A stretch of DNA of 64,000 nt from the NCBI GenBank assembly GCA_965206615.1, contig CBDBKI010000005.1:620001-684000 (forward strand), read 5' to 3'. The translations under genes were made by a program, and so were the position numbers. The DNA is from VXNE01 sp965206615 (GTDB lineage Bacteria > Pseudomonadota > Gammaproteobacteria > Pseudomonadales > Azotimanducaceae). Shown piece after piece: positions 17,714 to 26,914 of the stretch (position 1 is the first letter of the stretch; each line of letters opens with the position of its first letter). The notes beneath the pieces are model-generated. The model had not been told where the DNA came from and did no database searches. It worked only from the letters and a program-made list of their open reading frames with translations.

Positions 17714-19400
17714 ATGCAACTTGAACGACTAGTGCGCTGGGTCACAAATACCTTCACGTTTGCGCTGCGCCTTTGCGCCGCTGGCGGCGTTGCGCCTCCT
17801 CCCGTGGGGCCTGCCACTGCTCGTCGGACGCGCCTTGCCAGCGCCGAAAATGCGCTACCGCAAAGACAAAGCTATTTGCGACCCAGCACACTAGTGGCAG
17901 TGGGGCTGTTGGCGTGCTGTCCGACTTTTGGCCAGGACGCGGGCTCGCTCGACGGGCCAGGCCGGCAACACTCCATACCGCTATTCATGGCGCACGGGAA
18001 CGCCGAGGGCCGACAAGGCTTCATCCGAATCATCAACCACTCGGATGCGCCGGGCATGGTCGAAATCGTCGGCATTGACGATGCGGGCGAGCGCCACGGT
18101 CCGGTCGAGCTGGAGATTGGGCAACGGCAGACCGTGCATCTCAACTCCGAAGACCTGGAGAACGGCAACACCGGCAAGGGCTTGAGTGGAGGATTGGGGG
18201 CCGGCGAGGGCAACTGGCGACTACGGCTCTACGGCGGCGCTCTCGATATCGAACCCCTGGCCTACATCCGCACGCCCGTCGACGGTTTCCTCACCAGTGT
18301 GCACGACATCGTGTCAGCTACTTCGATGCGCCACCGCGTGCCGATCTTCAACCCGGGCAGGAACACCAGCCAGCAGTCTTCTCTGCGCCTGATCAATCCC
18401 GGGGACGTCGAGGCGCACGTCACGATCACGGGTCGAGACGATGCAGAGGAGCATGGGGAGGCCGACGAGCCCGCGGGCGAGTTCAGCCTGACGATCCCAC
18501 CCATCAGTGCGCAGCTTGTCGAATCCGCGGACCTTGAAATGGGCAACATGGAGTCCTACGGCATCGGCGTGGGCACGGGCAAATGGTCGCTCGACGTGTC
18601 CTCGGATGTACCGATCCGGGTCATCAACCTGATGAGCACGCCCACCAATCACCTGTCCGATCTCTCCACCGCCAATCCGGGTTACCGGGGCGCGGTGGGT
18701 CTCTGGCAGGTCTCCTTCGAGGATGAGGCGGACAGTGAAGGTTTCATCATGCTACTCCCGGACAGCCGCATGTACGCGTGGCTGCCGGAGACGCCTGGAG
18801 TCGTTCGCATCGCGCGGGCGACCTTCGAGACGGCGCAAGATGGCATCTCCGGCTCGGGCGAGCTATTCGAGTCCGGAAAGGTCGAGGTGGGGCCGGGTCT
18901 GAACGTCTCTGGCGGCAGCGAAGACTTCGAGTTCTCGGCCGAGTATCGCTCGGGTGACTGGATTCGGGGCCAGTACCATATCGTCGGCGAGCCCGGACGA
19001 TCATTCCATGGTTGGGCGTTCACCGGCTTCGAGCGAGGCGGCGACACCCGGAGCGTAGCGGGTCTGTGGAGCTCCCGTGCTGGCCAGCGACGCCGACCTG
19101 ATGGGTGACTTCGAAGCGGCGATGGACGGAGCACTCGACTTCAGCCTGACGGTCGGCGGGTTCACGTGCACGGCGGACGGCAGCGTGGGTCCGGTCAATC
19201 CGAGATTCAGCGTTTTCGAAGCGGACATCGGGATCGATTGCACCCTGCTGCAGATTCCATCGGCGGACATCGATTTGATCCTCACGGTTTTCGATGCCCC
19301 GAACATGCCAGGGAGCGGCAGTCGCGCCGTAGCGCTCGCCATCGTTCACGACGCCAAGAAGATCGCCCTGGGCGCACTGTTCGACCTGGAGCGTCCGTAG
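17714..19400 (+). pseudogene. Secreted beta-module protein, frameshifted near the C-terminus
   Basis: The ATG at 17714 follows AGGAGG. The first six codons are separated from the rest of the signal peptide (VAVGLLACC) by a 162-bp in-frame insertion (see the MITE entry). One ~220-residue beta-module follows (HSIPLFMAHGNAEGRQGF to TNHLSDLST), then a C-terminal domain of about 200 residues not shared with the other module proteins (GLWQVSFEDEADSEGF; VSGGSEDFEFSAEY). The frame breaks near 19070: skipping one base after GLW joins it to APVLASDADLMGDF, and coding continues to 19400. The function is unknown; it is likely secreted or surface-bound. Confidence 0.75.
17729..17894 (+). mobile_element. 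162-bp MITE-like element inserted in a signal peptide
   Basis: The element is bounded by CTAG on both sides and has imperfect terminal inverted repeats (CTAGTGCGCTGGGTCACAAA against CTAGTGTGCTGGGTCGCAAA on the other strand). Removing 162 bp and keeping one CTAG restores an uninterrupted signal peptide, MQLERL joined to VAVGLLACC. The insert is exactly 54 codons without a stop, so the reading frame survives. A second full copy in reverse orientation lies at 23031-23196. TA-type target duplication within CTAG and the CTAGTG ends suggest mobilisation by an IS630-like transposase; a fragment of one with a CTAGTG end lies at 56.5 kb. Confidence 0.85.
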
Positions 19401-19628
19401 GGCGGCCAAGACCTGACGCGTTGGTCAAAGGGACAATCGAGACGCCGTCGACCATCCTCTCGATGCTGGCCAGGCCGTCGTCGCTGAAGAGCATGGTGCG
19501 GCGAACGTGTGAGGGCTATCGCGCGTTCATCTCGATAACGCAGCCCGGAGTTTGCGGGGAGAAGGGGTTAGCGGTGACGGTGATGGTGGACGACATCGCG
19601 CGTGCCTTCGGCGTCGACGAGGAGAGGA
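19401..19628. other. Intergenic, no gene recognised
   Basis: About 230 bp between two convergent genes. Short open frames exist, but none has a ribosome-binding site or a recognisable family. No clear terminator hairpin with a T-run is visible. Confidence 0.4.
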
Positions 19629-21473
19629 TCAGGGGCGTCTTGCGGTCAGCGGCACTGCCGTCCGATGGCGCGGCCCCGCCGCCGCCTGCAGCAGCTTGCG
19701 CATGCGCCTCGACTCCACCGCGTAGGACAGGCGCAGCAGCCACGACACGACGCGGTGCCTGCGGTCGCCGCGCGCGCCCTTGAACACGACTTGTCGGGGC
19801 ACGCCGACCTCGCGCGAGACGCCCAGGAAGCCGAACACGCGGCGCAGCACGGCGGCGTGGTGCTCGAGCAGGTCCTCCGAACGCAGCAGCAGGACGCGCT
19901 CCCTCGGAAAGACGCGATAGAGGTTCTCCAGCTGCCGGCTGTACAGGCCCCGGGCGCGGTAGCTGTGGCGGCGCGCCGCGGTCTCCGGGGCGCGCGGGTC
20001 GCGATCCCGGTGCAGGCGCAGGGGCTCGAGCACGAGCGCCAGCCACAGCGGCAGGCGCTCAGCGTCGCGGCCTTTCTCCATGTAGTAGTGGGAAATCGCC
20101 CGCTGCACCGGATCACGCAGCAGCACGACCACCTGGAGGGCGGGGTTGTAGCGCCCGAGTTCGGCGGCGACGTCGTCCAGATAGAGATAGATCGGGGTGG
20201 CGTCGCCGAGAACGAACCCCGGTCCGGCGAAGCGCCGGGGCTCGAAGGAGGGCCGGTAGCGCTCGTCGATGTCGGCCGGCGTCCAGTCCCGCGAGTACTC
20301 CGGCGCGTCGAACAGGTGCGCCTCCTTCGGCGTCGTGATGCCGATCTGCGGGTGCGACCCGAGGAACCGGGCCAACGCCGTCGTGCCGCACTTCTGGGCG
20401 CCCACGATCATGAACGCGAGGCGCGGACGGTAGGGCGCGTCCGGGATGGCCCCGCGCGGGCCGCGGTGCGCCAGGCGCATGGGTGGAACCCCGGACGCGC
20501 GCCGCGCCTCGGACCATAGCCGGTCCGCGTCGCGCAGCACCGCGTGGAAGCGCGCGCGTTCGACGGACGGCGCGTGGGCGGCGACCGTCGCGGTGGCCGC
20601 GGCGAGGAACCCGGTGCGCGCGTCGACGGAAAGCCCCAGCGCGGCCAGCACCGCCGCGGCAAGTCCATCGGGGTGGTCCGGGGCGACCAGACAGTTCTCG
20701 TCGTGTCGGCAGAACCCGCGGTTGCCGCCGGCGTCCAGCGTGACGACCAGGCAACCGCAGGCCATCGCTTCGAGCGCCGGCAGATAGAAGCCCTCCGTCG
20801 GCTGCGGCAGGCAGACGGCGACCCGGGTGTCGCGGAGCAGGCGCAGGAAGCGCTCGCGCCCGAGGAAACGCGTCACGCATTCATGCGGAATGCCCCGCCC
20901 CCGCAGGCGCGCGCAAAGCGCCGCCGCCAGGTCGGGCCGCTTGTAGCCGAACACCGTCACTGGACGGTGCCGGACAGCCTGGCCGTGCTCCTGCGCCCGC
21001 AGGTCCGTGGCGTTGGGGATGGTGAGGATCGGGCCGCACGCGCGACCGGTGGCCGCGATCGCGTCTGCCACCTCGGCGCTGACGCAGATGCGGATCGCCG
21101 GTCTCGGCAGATAGCGATACAGGTCCCTCCCGGGGTCCGCGTGGCGCAGGCCCTGGACCAGGTTGATCGTCGGATGCGGGGCGTCCCGGAGGCGGGAAGC
21201 GTCGAGATGGCGCCAGTCCGTCCCTGCCACGAACAGCAAGTCCCCCTTGACGGGCGACCATGCCTCGACGATCTCGGCGGGCGCGGCGGACCAGAGGCGC
21301 TGGCGGTCGCGTGCGCACGACGCCGACGGCGGCGCGCCGGTGAACGCGAGCCGGACCGCGAATCCCGGCATGCGTCGCGCATGTGCGACGTAGTGCGCGT
21401 GCTTCAGGTGACCGCCCGTGAATTGCCGGTAGGCCCGGTGGAACCAGATCCTGCGCGCCCCTGCCATCTGCAT
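19629..21473 (-). CDS. Glycosyltransferase-sulfotransferase fusion protein
   Basis: A 614-residue protein. Residues about 1-340 look like a GT4-type glycosyltransferase; the EGFYLPALEAMACGCLVV stretch is the usual donor-binding region. Residues about 345-600 are a sulfotransferase: the PAPS 5'-phosphosulfate loop reads FMIVGAQKCGTTAL (near 352) and the 3'-phosphate motif RDPVQRAISHYYM lies near 451. The fusion would add a sugar and sulfate an acceptor, probably a surface glycan. Its start overlaps the stop of the upstream sulfotransferase (TGATG), so the two are translationally coupled. Confidence 0.85.
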   Translation of the reverse strand: MQMAGARRIWFHRAYRQFTGGHLKHAHYVAHARRMPGFAVRLAFTGAPPSASCARDRQRLWSAAPAEIVEAWSPVKGDLLFVAGTDWRHLDASRLRDAPHPTINLVQGLRHADPGRDLYRYLPRPAIRICVSAEVADAIAATGRACGPILTIPNATDLRAQEHGQAVRHRPVTVFGYKRPDLAAALCARLRGRGIPHECVTRFLGRERFLRLLRDTRVAVCLPQPTEGFYLPALEAMACGCLVVTLDAGGNRGFCRHDENCLVAPDHPDGLAAAVLAALGLSVDARTGFLAAATATVAAHAPSVERARFHAVLRDADRLWSEARRASGVPPMRLAHRGPRGAIPDAPYRPRLAFMIVGAQKCGTTALARFLGSHPQIGITTPKEAHLFDAPEYSRDWTPADIDERYRPSFEPRRFAGPGFVLGDATPIYLYLDDVAAELGRYNPALQVVVLLRDPVQRAISHYYMEKGRDAERLPLWLALVLEPLRLHRDRDPRAPETAARRHSYRARGLYSRQLENLYRVFPRERVLLLRSEDLLEHHAAVLRRVFGFLGVSREVGVPRQVVFKGARGDRRHRVVSWLLRLSYAVESRRMRKLLQAAAGPRHRTAVPLTARRP

Positions 21474-22318
21474 CAGGTCCTGTCCCGGATCGCCGCTGCT
21501 ACTCGTTCGCAGTCGGTGTCGGAGTACCAGGGCGACCAGCAGCGGTCCCCGGCCTGCAGCGCCGCGAGCAGTGCGTCGGCCGTCTCCGCCCGATACAGCG
21601 CGTTGGCGTTGCGGCCCGCCAGCGGCTGGGCGGGCGGGGCGGCGGTTCCCAAGCGCTGGAACAGCGCCCCTCCGCCGCTGCTGACAACGTCCTCGTAGCG
21701 CAGGATGCGTGCCTGCGGGACGTGGTCCCGAAAACGCCCCAGGAACCAGTCGAGCACGGCGACCTGCCGCCGCAGCGTGTCCGGCGCCATCTCCAGGCGG
21801 CGGCGCAGCTCGGCATCAAAGCGCTCGCCCTGCGGCACGCGCCCGCCCCGTACCGGGAGGTCGACAGTCTGCCAAGAGGCGAGCGTCGCGACCGGGTTGC
21901 GGACGATAGCGAGCACCGGGAACGCCTCGGCGAGCCGCCCCAGCAGCGCTGCGAACAGGGCGTTGTGCTTGATGACCAGCGTGAACCCGGCGGACAGGGG
22001 CTTGTCGAACCGGACATTGCCCCGTGCGCCGCGCGGGGGCCGCGGGCCCACGGCCGACGGCGCGTCCGAGACCGGGTTGTCGTCCAGCCGGCCAGCGACC
22101 TGTACCGACCACGCCCTGCGGTGCACGAGGAGACCGGCTCGCGCCGCGTCGGCGAACCGACGGATGCCCGCACAGGCCGCTTCCGGGTCTGCATCCAGCG
22201 TGGCGGGCTTGATGGGCTCCGACAGCGCCACGGTGTCCGGCGCGCCGGCGGCGAGCCGGCAGCACAGCGATGTGCCCGAGCGCGGCACGCCGCACAGTAG
22301 CCAGGTGCGCGACGTCAT
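21473..22318 (-). CDS. Sulfotransferase family protein
   Basis: A 281-residue P-loop sulfotransferase. It opens directly with the PAPS loop (WLLCGVPRSGTSLCCRL). The 3'-phosphate region is seen in FPVLAIVRNPVATLASW, and RILRYEDVV is a typical later motif. It overlaps the remnant upstream by four bases (ATGA) and the fusion gene downstream, so the three form one transcription unit. The probable role is sulfation of a cell-surface polysaccharide; the acceptor is unknown. Confidence 0.82.
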   Translation of the reverse strand: MTSRTWLLCGVPRSGTSLCCRLAAGAPDTVALSEPIKPATLDADPEAACAGIRRFADAARAGLLVHRRAWSVQVAGRLDDNPVSDAPSAVGPRPPRGARGNVRFDKPLSAGFTLVIKHNALFAALLGRLAEAFPVLAIVRNPVATLASWQTVDLPVRGGRVPQGERFDAELRRRLEMAPDTLRRQVAVLDWFLGRFRDHVPQARILRYEDVVSSGGGALFQRLGTAAPPAQPLAGRNANALYRAETADALLAALQAGDRCWSPWYSDTDCERVAAAIRDRT

Positions 22319-22611
22319 TCCCGCGGTTCCCCGGCGGTGTCGGCTCGCGGCGCGCGCAGCAGGCGCTTGACCTGCACCACTTGATCGAAGCGCTCGAAAT
22401 CACCCTGTGCGTGGGCGCTGAGCGCCCGTCCAAACCAGTTGAGCGACGGGTTCTCGAGGCGGGAGCGGGCCGCGTCCGCACTCGGCACGCGGATGGCCTC
22501 GCACATCCGCTCCGGCGGACCGGGCTCGATGTCGAACACCAACAGCCTCCCGGAGGCTCGCCAGGCAGGCGAGTTCGTCCCGCGCGCCTGGTGCGCCCGC
22601 ACGCCGTTCGG
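22315..22611 (-). pseudogene. C-terminal remnant of a third sulfotransferase
   Basis: The stretch RLLVFDIEPGPPERMCEAI followed by RVPSADAARSRLENPS resembles the end of bacterial sulfotransferases (RLLVFDxxxGxxxLCxFLxVPxP). The PAPS loop and the N-terminal ~200 residues are missing upstream, where no homologous sequence is found. Its stop overlaps the start of the next gene, so it may once have been the first gene of this sulfation operon. Confidence 0.5.
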
Positions 22612-23030
22612 CGACCCGAGTGGCGATGTGCCGGGAGCTGAAGGTGGCTCGGGCGGGGTCTGTGTGCGCGGGTGAAGGAGCCACATGGAGCGAAGTTGTA
22701 CGTGGGACGGAGTTTGGAATCAAGTTGGTTGGGCGAAGAGGAACAGCCACCTCAGCGACGTCAGATCGGCCAGCGGCGTCACGTCCGCAATCCGGGGAGG
22801 CGCTTTGCGGCGTCAGCAGTGCCCATTGTGTCGGCTTTGACGGCGGGCGCCGGCGACGTCGTAGATGGGGCTCCGCAAGAGTTGGTGCGGGGCAGTCTCC
22901 GTGCCGGTGCTGCGCGACTCCCGGGAGGGCGGGCAACGCGTACCTGCCGGCGGCTCGTTGGGGGGCGAGGTGCGTCCAGTGGACAGCGCGGAGAAGTCGT
23001 AGAAGGCCAGCAGTTCCTGGCGATCGCGCG
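22612..23030. other. Gene-poor region before the second MITE
   Basis: About 420 bp with no supported gene. A minus-strand frame (RDRQELLAFYDFSALS) looks like the edge of a lost gene that was cut by the MITE, but it is too short to assign. Confidence 0.35.
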
Positions 23031-23196
23031 CTAGTGTGCTGGGTCGCAAATAGCTTTGTCTTTGCGGTAGCGCATTTTCGTCGCTGGCAAGGCGCGTCCG
23101 ACGAGCAGTGGTAGGCCCCACGGGAGGAGGCGCAACGCCGCCAGCGGCGAAAAGGCGCAGCGCAAACGTGAAGGTATTTGTGACCCAGCGCACCAG
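23031..23196 (-). mobile_element. Second copy of the 162-bp MITE-like element
   Basis: This is the reverse complement of the element at 17729-17894, with the same length and the CTAGTGTGCTGGGTCGCAAA end on the left. The right end reads CACCAG, where CACTAG is expected, so one end has mutated. The inner sequence matches almost base for base, which points to recent copying. Confidence 0.85.
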
Positions 23197-23344
23197 GCAC
23201 GCGGTGGCCTTGGGGTACTTGTCCTCGTATTGTCGGTGCTCATGTGCGGTGTGCTCCTCTTGCCGAAACCGTTTCTCGCAAACTCGATTTCAGCAGAGAC
23301 ACGCCGCACGACTCAACTCACCCGTACACCAGATCTGACCATAG

Positions 23345-24111
23345 CTCGCGCGACACGTCGACCGACCGCATCAGTGTTGTGCATGCACAACAAAGTTGAC
23401 CGGGGGTAGTGGGAGCAAGATCTTACCGGTCTGGAAGGTCTAAATCGTGTTCTTAAGTCAGGAAGTGACGGTGTTTATGTGAAGATGATCATAGCCGAAA
23501 CTGTTTTTTTGACTAATATCCAACACCATCTCAGTAGTCCTTCGAGTTCTCGAAGAGACTTCCGCCGTGCGGCGCGGGGAGGCGCGCGGCTTGTTGCGGC
23601 GGCGCGAGGTCAAAGGTCGAATGGCGTCGCGCCGCCGTCATCCGGGAGGATTCCCATACCCCGCGCCCGGTGAATCGCGTCGTATCTGCTGCATGCGCCG
23701 AGCTTGGAGAAAATCTGCCTGATGCGATAGCGAACCCCGTCGTAGGTCAGATTGAGGTCCCGTGCGATCGCCTTGTCGGTCTGGGAGTCCAGACGTTGCA
23801 GTACCGTGAGTTCGCTGGCGTTTAGCGGCGGCTGGTAGCGGTTCTGGTCCGCTGCGTCCGACTCGGCCGCCTCGTCCCACGGGGTCAGGGCGTCGATCAG
23901 TGCGGTGGCGGTCAACGATGCGGAAGGTTTCGACTGGACAACGCCATGCAATAGCGGCATCGCGATTTCCCGCTCCCGTGCCAGTGGGCGCGCGTAGTCC
24001 GCCTGCTCGTATCGCTGCAGGAATTCGACCAGGTGCTGCGTTGCCCGCTCCGGATTCCCGGCGCAGTGCTCAAGACGCATCGACAGGACCAGCGTGCGCA
24101 TCAGGGTGCGG
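23345..24111. repeat. Left copy of a ~0.75-kb direct duplication
   Basis: The segment matches 26915-27670 in the same orientation, with scattered differences. It covers the 3' end of the MalT-like regulator gene and its downstream region, including the 16-bp palindrome GTTGTGCATGCACAAC (23376-23391). Similarity stops abruptly after the AGGGTGCG near 24111, where unrelated sequence begins. Confidence 0.8.
23610..24111 (-). pseudogene. C-terminal fragment of a MalT-like LuxR regulator
   Basis: About 165 residues from RTLMRTLVLSMRLEHCAGN to the natural end PDDGGATPFDL match the last part of the regulator at 27171-29951, including the HTH (ELTVLQRLDSQTDKAIARDL). The P-loop ATPase and TPR-like parts are missing and there is no start codon at the junction. 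It arose by duplication of the 3' end. Confidence 0.8.
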
Positions 24112-24780
24112 CCGTCCTGGCCGTGCTGATATCGGACCCCCATTACGTCGTGCGATGGCGTGCGCAACACAACCAGAGCTCGTCGCCTGCCCCAGCCTCG
24201 TCATTGCCGGTTGCACACTCCCGCGCTGCGGGCGTCTCCGCCCACGCGCGTGGCCTGGCGGGCGACGTCGCAACTCCACCGAGCGTACTGTCGGACCTCG
24301 CCGCCGACCAGCTCGACCCCGTCGTCGCCTTCCGGCTCGCGGACAACCAGGCCACGCCGCCTGTAGCGCTCACTCTTCTCGCACGAAACGCGGACGCCTT
24401 GACTCGCCTCCGCGTGGCCGAGCGTGACGACGCGCCCGCAAGCGCGCTTGCCGTGCTCGCGACGGACGCGAACACCTCGGTCAGAGAGGAGGTCGCTCGG
24501 CGAGACTGCTTGCCCCCCACCACGCTCGCCCGTTTGTCGGCGGACGTCTCCTGGTCGGTACGACGTGATGTCGCCGACCATCACGGCACGCCCGAAGCGT
24601 CGTTGGCGGTACTTGCCAATGACGCTGACGTGACCGTGCAGCTCGCCGCGATCGCGAACGAGAAAACCCCGTCCGAGGCCGTGCCTGCAAAGCCACCGCC
24701 GCCAGCGTACAGCTACGATCCCGGTTGGCGTCGACTGCACGCGAGCCACAGTTGCCAATGGGAGCCGCCGCCCGGGACGC
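24112..24780 (+). pseudogene. LRV (leucine-rich variant) repeat protein fragment
   Basis: Tandem ~24-residue helical repeats are visible, such as DPVVAFRLADNQATPP, TRLRVAERDDAPASAL, SVREEVARRDCLPPTTL and SVRRDVADHHGTPEASL. This is the LRV/HEAT-like pattern. The C-terminus (LHASHSCQWEPPPG) is shared with the minus-strand fragment at 52.1 kb (LHSEQTCVWEPQP). The 5' end is cut at the duplication boundary, and no proper start is seen. Confidence 0.6.
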
Positions 24781-24789
24781 CTGGATCGT

Positions 24790-24890
24790 TGGCGGGCGGA
24801 TTGATCCAGACCGCTTCGGGAAGGGGATCCGGTTTTGGGATACGTCGAACGAAGCGCTCGGGATGACGGGTCCAGGCGGCTTGAAGCGTC
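24790..24890 (-). pseudogene. IS3-type transposase C-terminal remnant
   Basis: One minus-strand frame reads TLQAAWTRHPERFVRR, then IPKPDPLPEAVWINPP. The PERFVxxPPxPPxLPxAxWINPP ending is common to a set of IS3-family transposases. Only about 33 residues remain. Confidence 0.5.
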
Positions 24891-24899
24891 CGCCCGCGC

Positions 24900-25096
24900 T
24901 GGTCCAGCGGTGCAGGAGTCGGGCGGGCGGGCCGACGTGACGATCGAAGGGCGTGGCGTGACGGTTCGGCTGGAGGGGGAGATCGACGCGGCGGGGATCG
25001 CGGCGATAGCGGTGGCGCTGGCGGGGGCGCGGTGATGGTGTCGTTGCCGGGCGCGCGGGTTGTGGTGGCGACGCGGGCGGTGGACTTCCGATCAGG
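24900..25096 (+). pseudogene. IS66-family remnant (end of TnpA, start of TnpB)
   Basis: A frame ending at 25035 (ADVTIEGRGVTVRLEGEIDA, then ALAGAR) resembles the C-terminus of IS66 TnpA. Its TGA overlaps the ATG of a second frame, MVSLPGARVVVATRAVDFR, which matches the TnpB N-terminus (LPxxRVxLATxPTDMRxG). TnpB is cut after ~20 codons by the junction with the integrase fragment, and TnpC is absent. Confidence 0.55.
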
Positions 25097-25590
25097 CACC
25101 ATGCGGCGCTGCACTTCTCCGAGGTCGGCGCGGCGTTGCGGCGCATCGACTCTGGTACATCATTCGCCAAGCTCGCCGTCCGGCTGACCGCCGCGCGGCA
25201 GGCGGAGATCCGCCGCGCCAACCCGGACCAGTTCGACCTCAAGGCCGCCGTCTGGACGGTGCCGGCGGCGAGCATGAAGATGTCCCGCGAGCACCGCGTC
25301 CCGCTGTCCCGCCAAGCAGTGGACGTGGTGGGCGCGGCGCTCAAGCGCAACGGCAGCGCGTACCTGTTCCACGGCCGCGACGGCGGCAAACTCGGCACCG
25401 CCGCGATCGCCCAGGCATTGCGCCGCGCGGACATTGACGCCACGCCGCACGGGTTCCGAACCAGCTTCAAGGACTGGGCGCGCAACCACGGGGTCGAGCA
25501 CGAGACTTCCGAGCTATGTCTCGCGCATGTAGAAGGCTCCAAGACCGTGCAGGCGTACGCCCGCGACGACCTCCTGGAGAAGCGCCGGCC
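25097..25590 (+). pseudogene. Tyrosine recombinase (P4-type integrase) C-terminal half
   Basis: About 160 residues of a phage-type integrase. It starts at HHAALHFSEVGAALRRI and continues through LTAARQAEIRRAN, VWTVPAASMKMSREHRVPLS and the HGFRTSFKDWARN box, to the tyrosine region LAHVEGSKTVQAYARDDL. The N-terminal arm-binding and core-binding parts are lost at the IS66 junction. The expected Arg in the first box is replaced (TAARQAE against TAxRxGE). The frame runs on into a tandem repeat, so the protein end is not natural. Confidence 0.75.
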
Positions 25591-25594
25591 GGTC

Positions 25595-25770
25595 GGATTC
25601 GCAGGGGACACCCACCCCGGACGGGCGCCCCGGCACGGCCGCCGGTACGGCGCCAGGACGGGCCGCACTACCTCCGGTACCGCGGATTCGCATGGGACAC
25701 CCACCCCGGACGGGCGCCCCGGCACGGCCGCCGGTACGGCGCCAGGACGGGCCGCACTACCTCCGGTACC
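25595..25770 (+). repeat. 89-bp tandem direct repeat, two copies
   Basis: Two nearly identical units start at 25595 and 25684 with GGATTCGCA and run to CTCCGGTACC. They differ by about one base. Each unit starts with a GGGACACCCACC element, so it seems built on the local palindrome family. Confidence 0.8.
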
Positions 25771-25804
25771 GGGACGCGTCGGCGACCGTCGCGGGGATGA
25801 GGCG

Positions 25805-25985
25805 CCAGATGGCCAGATGGGACACCCACCTGAGTATGGCCAGATGGGACACCCACCTGAGTTATCAGACGGGTGGGAGCCGCGCGTGGCACGCGGCGAA
25901 GGAGGGAGCGGGAAGTAGCGGGCGGGCTCCGCATGGGAGGCTCCGCATGGGACACCCACCCGGCCCGGCGGAGTGGGTGTCCCAC
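25805..25985. repeat. Cluster of AGATGGGACACCCACC palindromic repeats
   Basis: Two direct CCAGATGGGACACCCACCTG units are followed by the block GACGGGTGGGAGCCGCGCGT and then by a palindrome, CATGGGACACCCACCC paired with GGAGTGGGTGTCCCACC. The same parts recur at 46.7, 47.4, 49.1, 51.7, 54.8, 57.7, 59.1 and 62.8 kb. This cluster lies between an integrase fragment and a nucleotidyltransferase fragment. Confidence 0.75.
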
Positions 25986-26005
25986 CACGCCCCTCGCATG
26001 ACGAG

Positions 26006-26180
26006 ATGGCGGTTGAGGACGTGATCGTGCACAAGCTGGTCGCCAACCGGCCGCGGGACGTTGCGGATATCGCCGATAGACTGGAGGCTCGGGCACCGCT
26101 GGATGTCGACTACCTTGAGCACTGGATGCAGGTATGGGGCGTGGCTGACAGGCTTGCGGCCATTTGCCAAAGACATGCGT
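26006..26180 (+). pseudogene. C-terminal fragment of a nucleotidyltransferase-like protein
   Basis: The frame MAVEDVIVHKLVANRPRDV, then ADIADRLEARAPLDVDYLEH, matches the C-terminal end of small nucleotidyltransferase/AbiEii-like proteins (EDVIVxKLxAxRxRDxxD). The catalytic GS(x)xxDxD part is absent; the preceding DNA is palindromic repeat. It may be the remains of a toxin gene. Confidence 0.45.
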
Positions 26181-26521
26181 TACCGCCACCGGAGAGGCTT
26201 GCCCAAGAGGGGCGCCCCCCTCATCTCGAGGCTACGACTGCTGACCATCGGGGTACGCACGTGCGCTCCGCGCCGTCAAGGGGGCGCAGCGTGGAAAGCG
26301 CGATCCGCCGCAGGGCGCGCAAGCCGCCGAGGTTCCTCCACACTATATTGGCGCAAAATCCGCAACGGCTGTCGGGCGTGCGGGGCAGCCTTCATCACCA
26401 CGCTGCTGGACGAGTACGAACGGGGAGCATCCCCGCGTAGACGAGGGTTGGGTCCCTGCGGCACGCTCACGCCCATAGCCTGGAGCGTTGCGAGTCATGC
26501 GCTCGCAGAAGTCGAGCGTTG
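26181..26521. other. No gene recognised
   Basis: About 340 bp of mosaic sequence between two partial genes. It contains one CGGGGAGCATCCCCG stem that superficially recalls a CRISPR repeat, but it occurs once only. Confidence 0.35.
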
Positions 26522-26839
26522 TCAGGCGACCGCACTCAACCCGTTTTTGTCGACCAGCGTCAGCAGCTTCAACGACGCACCCCGCGGTCGCTTCTCTCCG
26601 CGCTCCCATTGGCTCACCAAGCCCGTGGTCACGTTGAGGTAGCGCGCAAACACCGCTTGGCTCGCGTTCTCCCGAAGCCGAAGTGCACGAATGTCCTCCG
26701 CGGTCATCTCCTTGACCGGCGTCAGGCACATCTCGTCGAATGCCCGCATGGTCTGCTTAGACATCAGTCCCGCGTCCGCAAGACCGAGCGCTGCCTCGTG
26801 CGCCGCCGCCAGCGCCTCACTCTTGTACTGCTTCGCCAT
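26522..26839 (-). CDS. HigA-type antitoxin / XRE-family regulator
   Basis: A 105-residue protein with a C-terminal helix-turn-helix of the NadS/HigA type: DIRALRLRENASQAVFARYL, then GLVSQWERGEKRPRG. The N-terminal part (AHEAALGLADAGLMSKQTMR) is typical of HigA antitoxins encoded with a RelE/HigB toxin. GAGGTG stands about 9 nt before the ATG. No toxin gene is found on either side, so it is an orphan. A perfect 16-bp palindrome (26937-26952) about 100 bp upstream could be its operator. Confidence 0.8.
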   Translation of the reverse strand: MAKQYKSEALAAAHEAALGLADAGLMSKQTMRAFDEMCLTPVKEMTAEDIRALRLRENASQAVFARYLNVTTGLVSQWERGEKRPRGASLKLLTLVDKNGLSAVA

Positions 26840-26914
26840 TGCATTTCACCTCGATGATCGCCCCAACTGATTGCGCAGCCGTGAGGCCTGCCTTGTCTAG
26901 CCCAAGTTACTCGA

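Noticed and set aside
23376..23391. GTTGTGCATGCACAAC as an operator of the truncated regulator copy
   Set aside because: It lies downstream of the gene fragment, and its presence is explained by the duplication.
26420..26450. CGGGGAGCATCCCCGCG stem resembling a type I-E CRISPR repeat
   Set aside because: It occurs once, with no regular spacing and no cas genes nearby.
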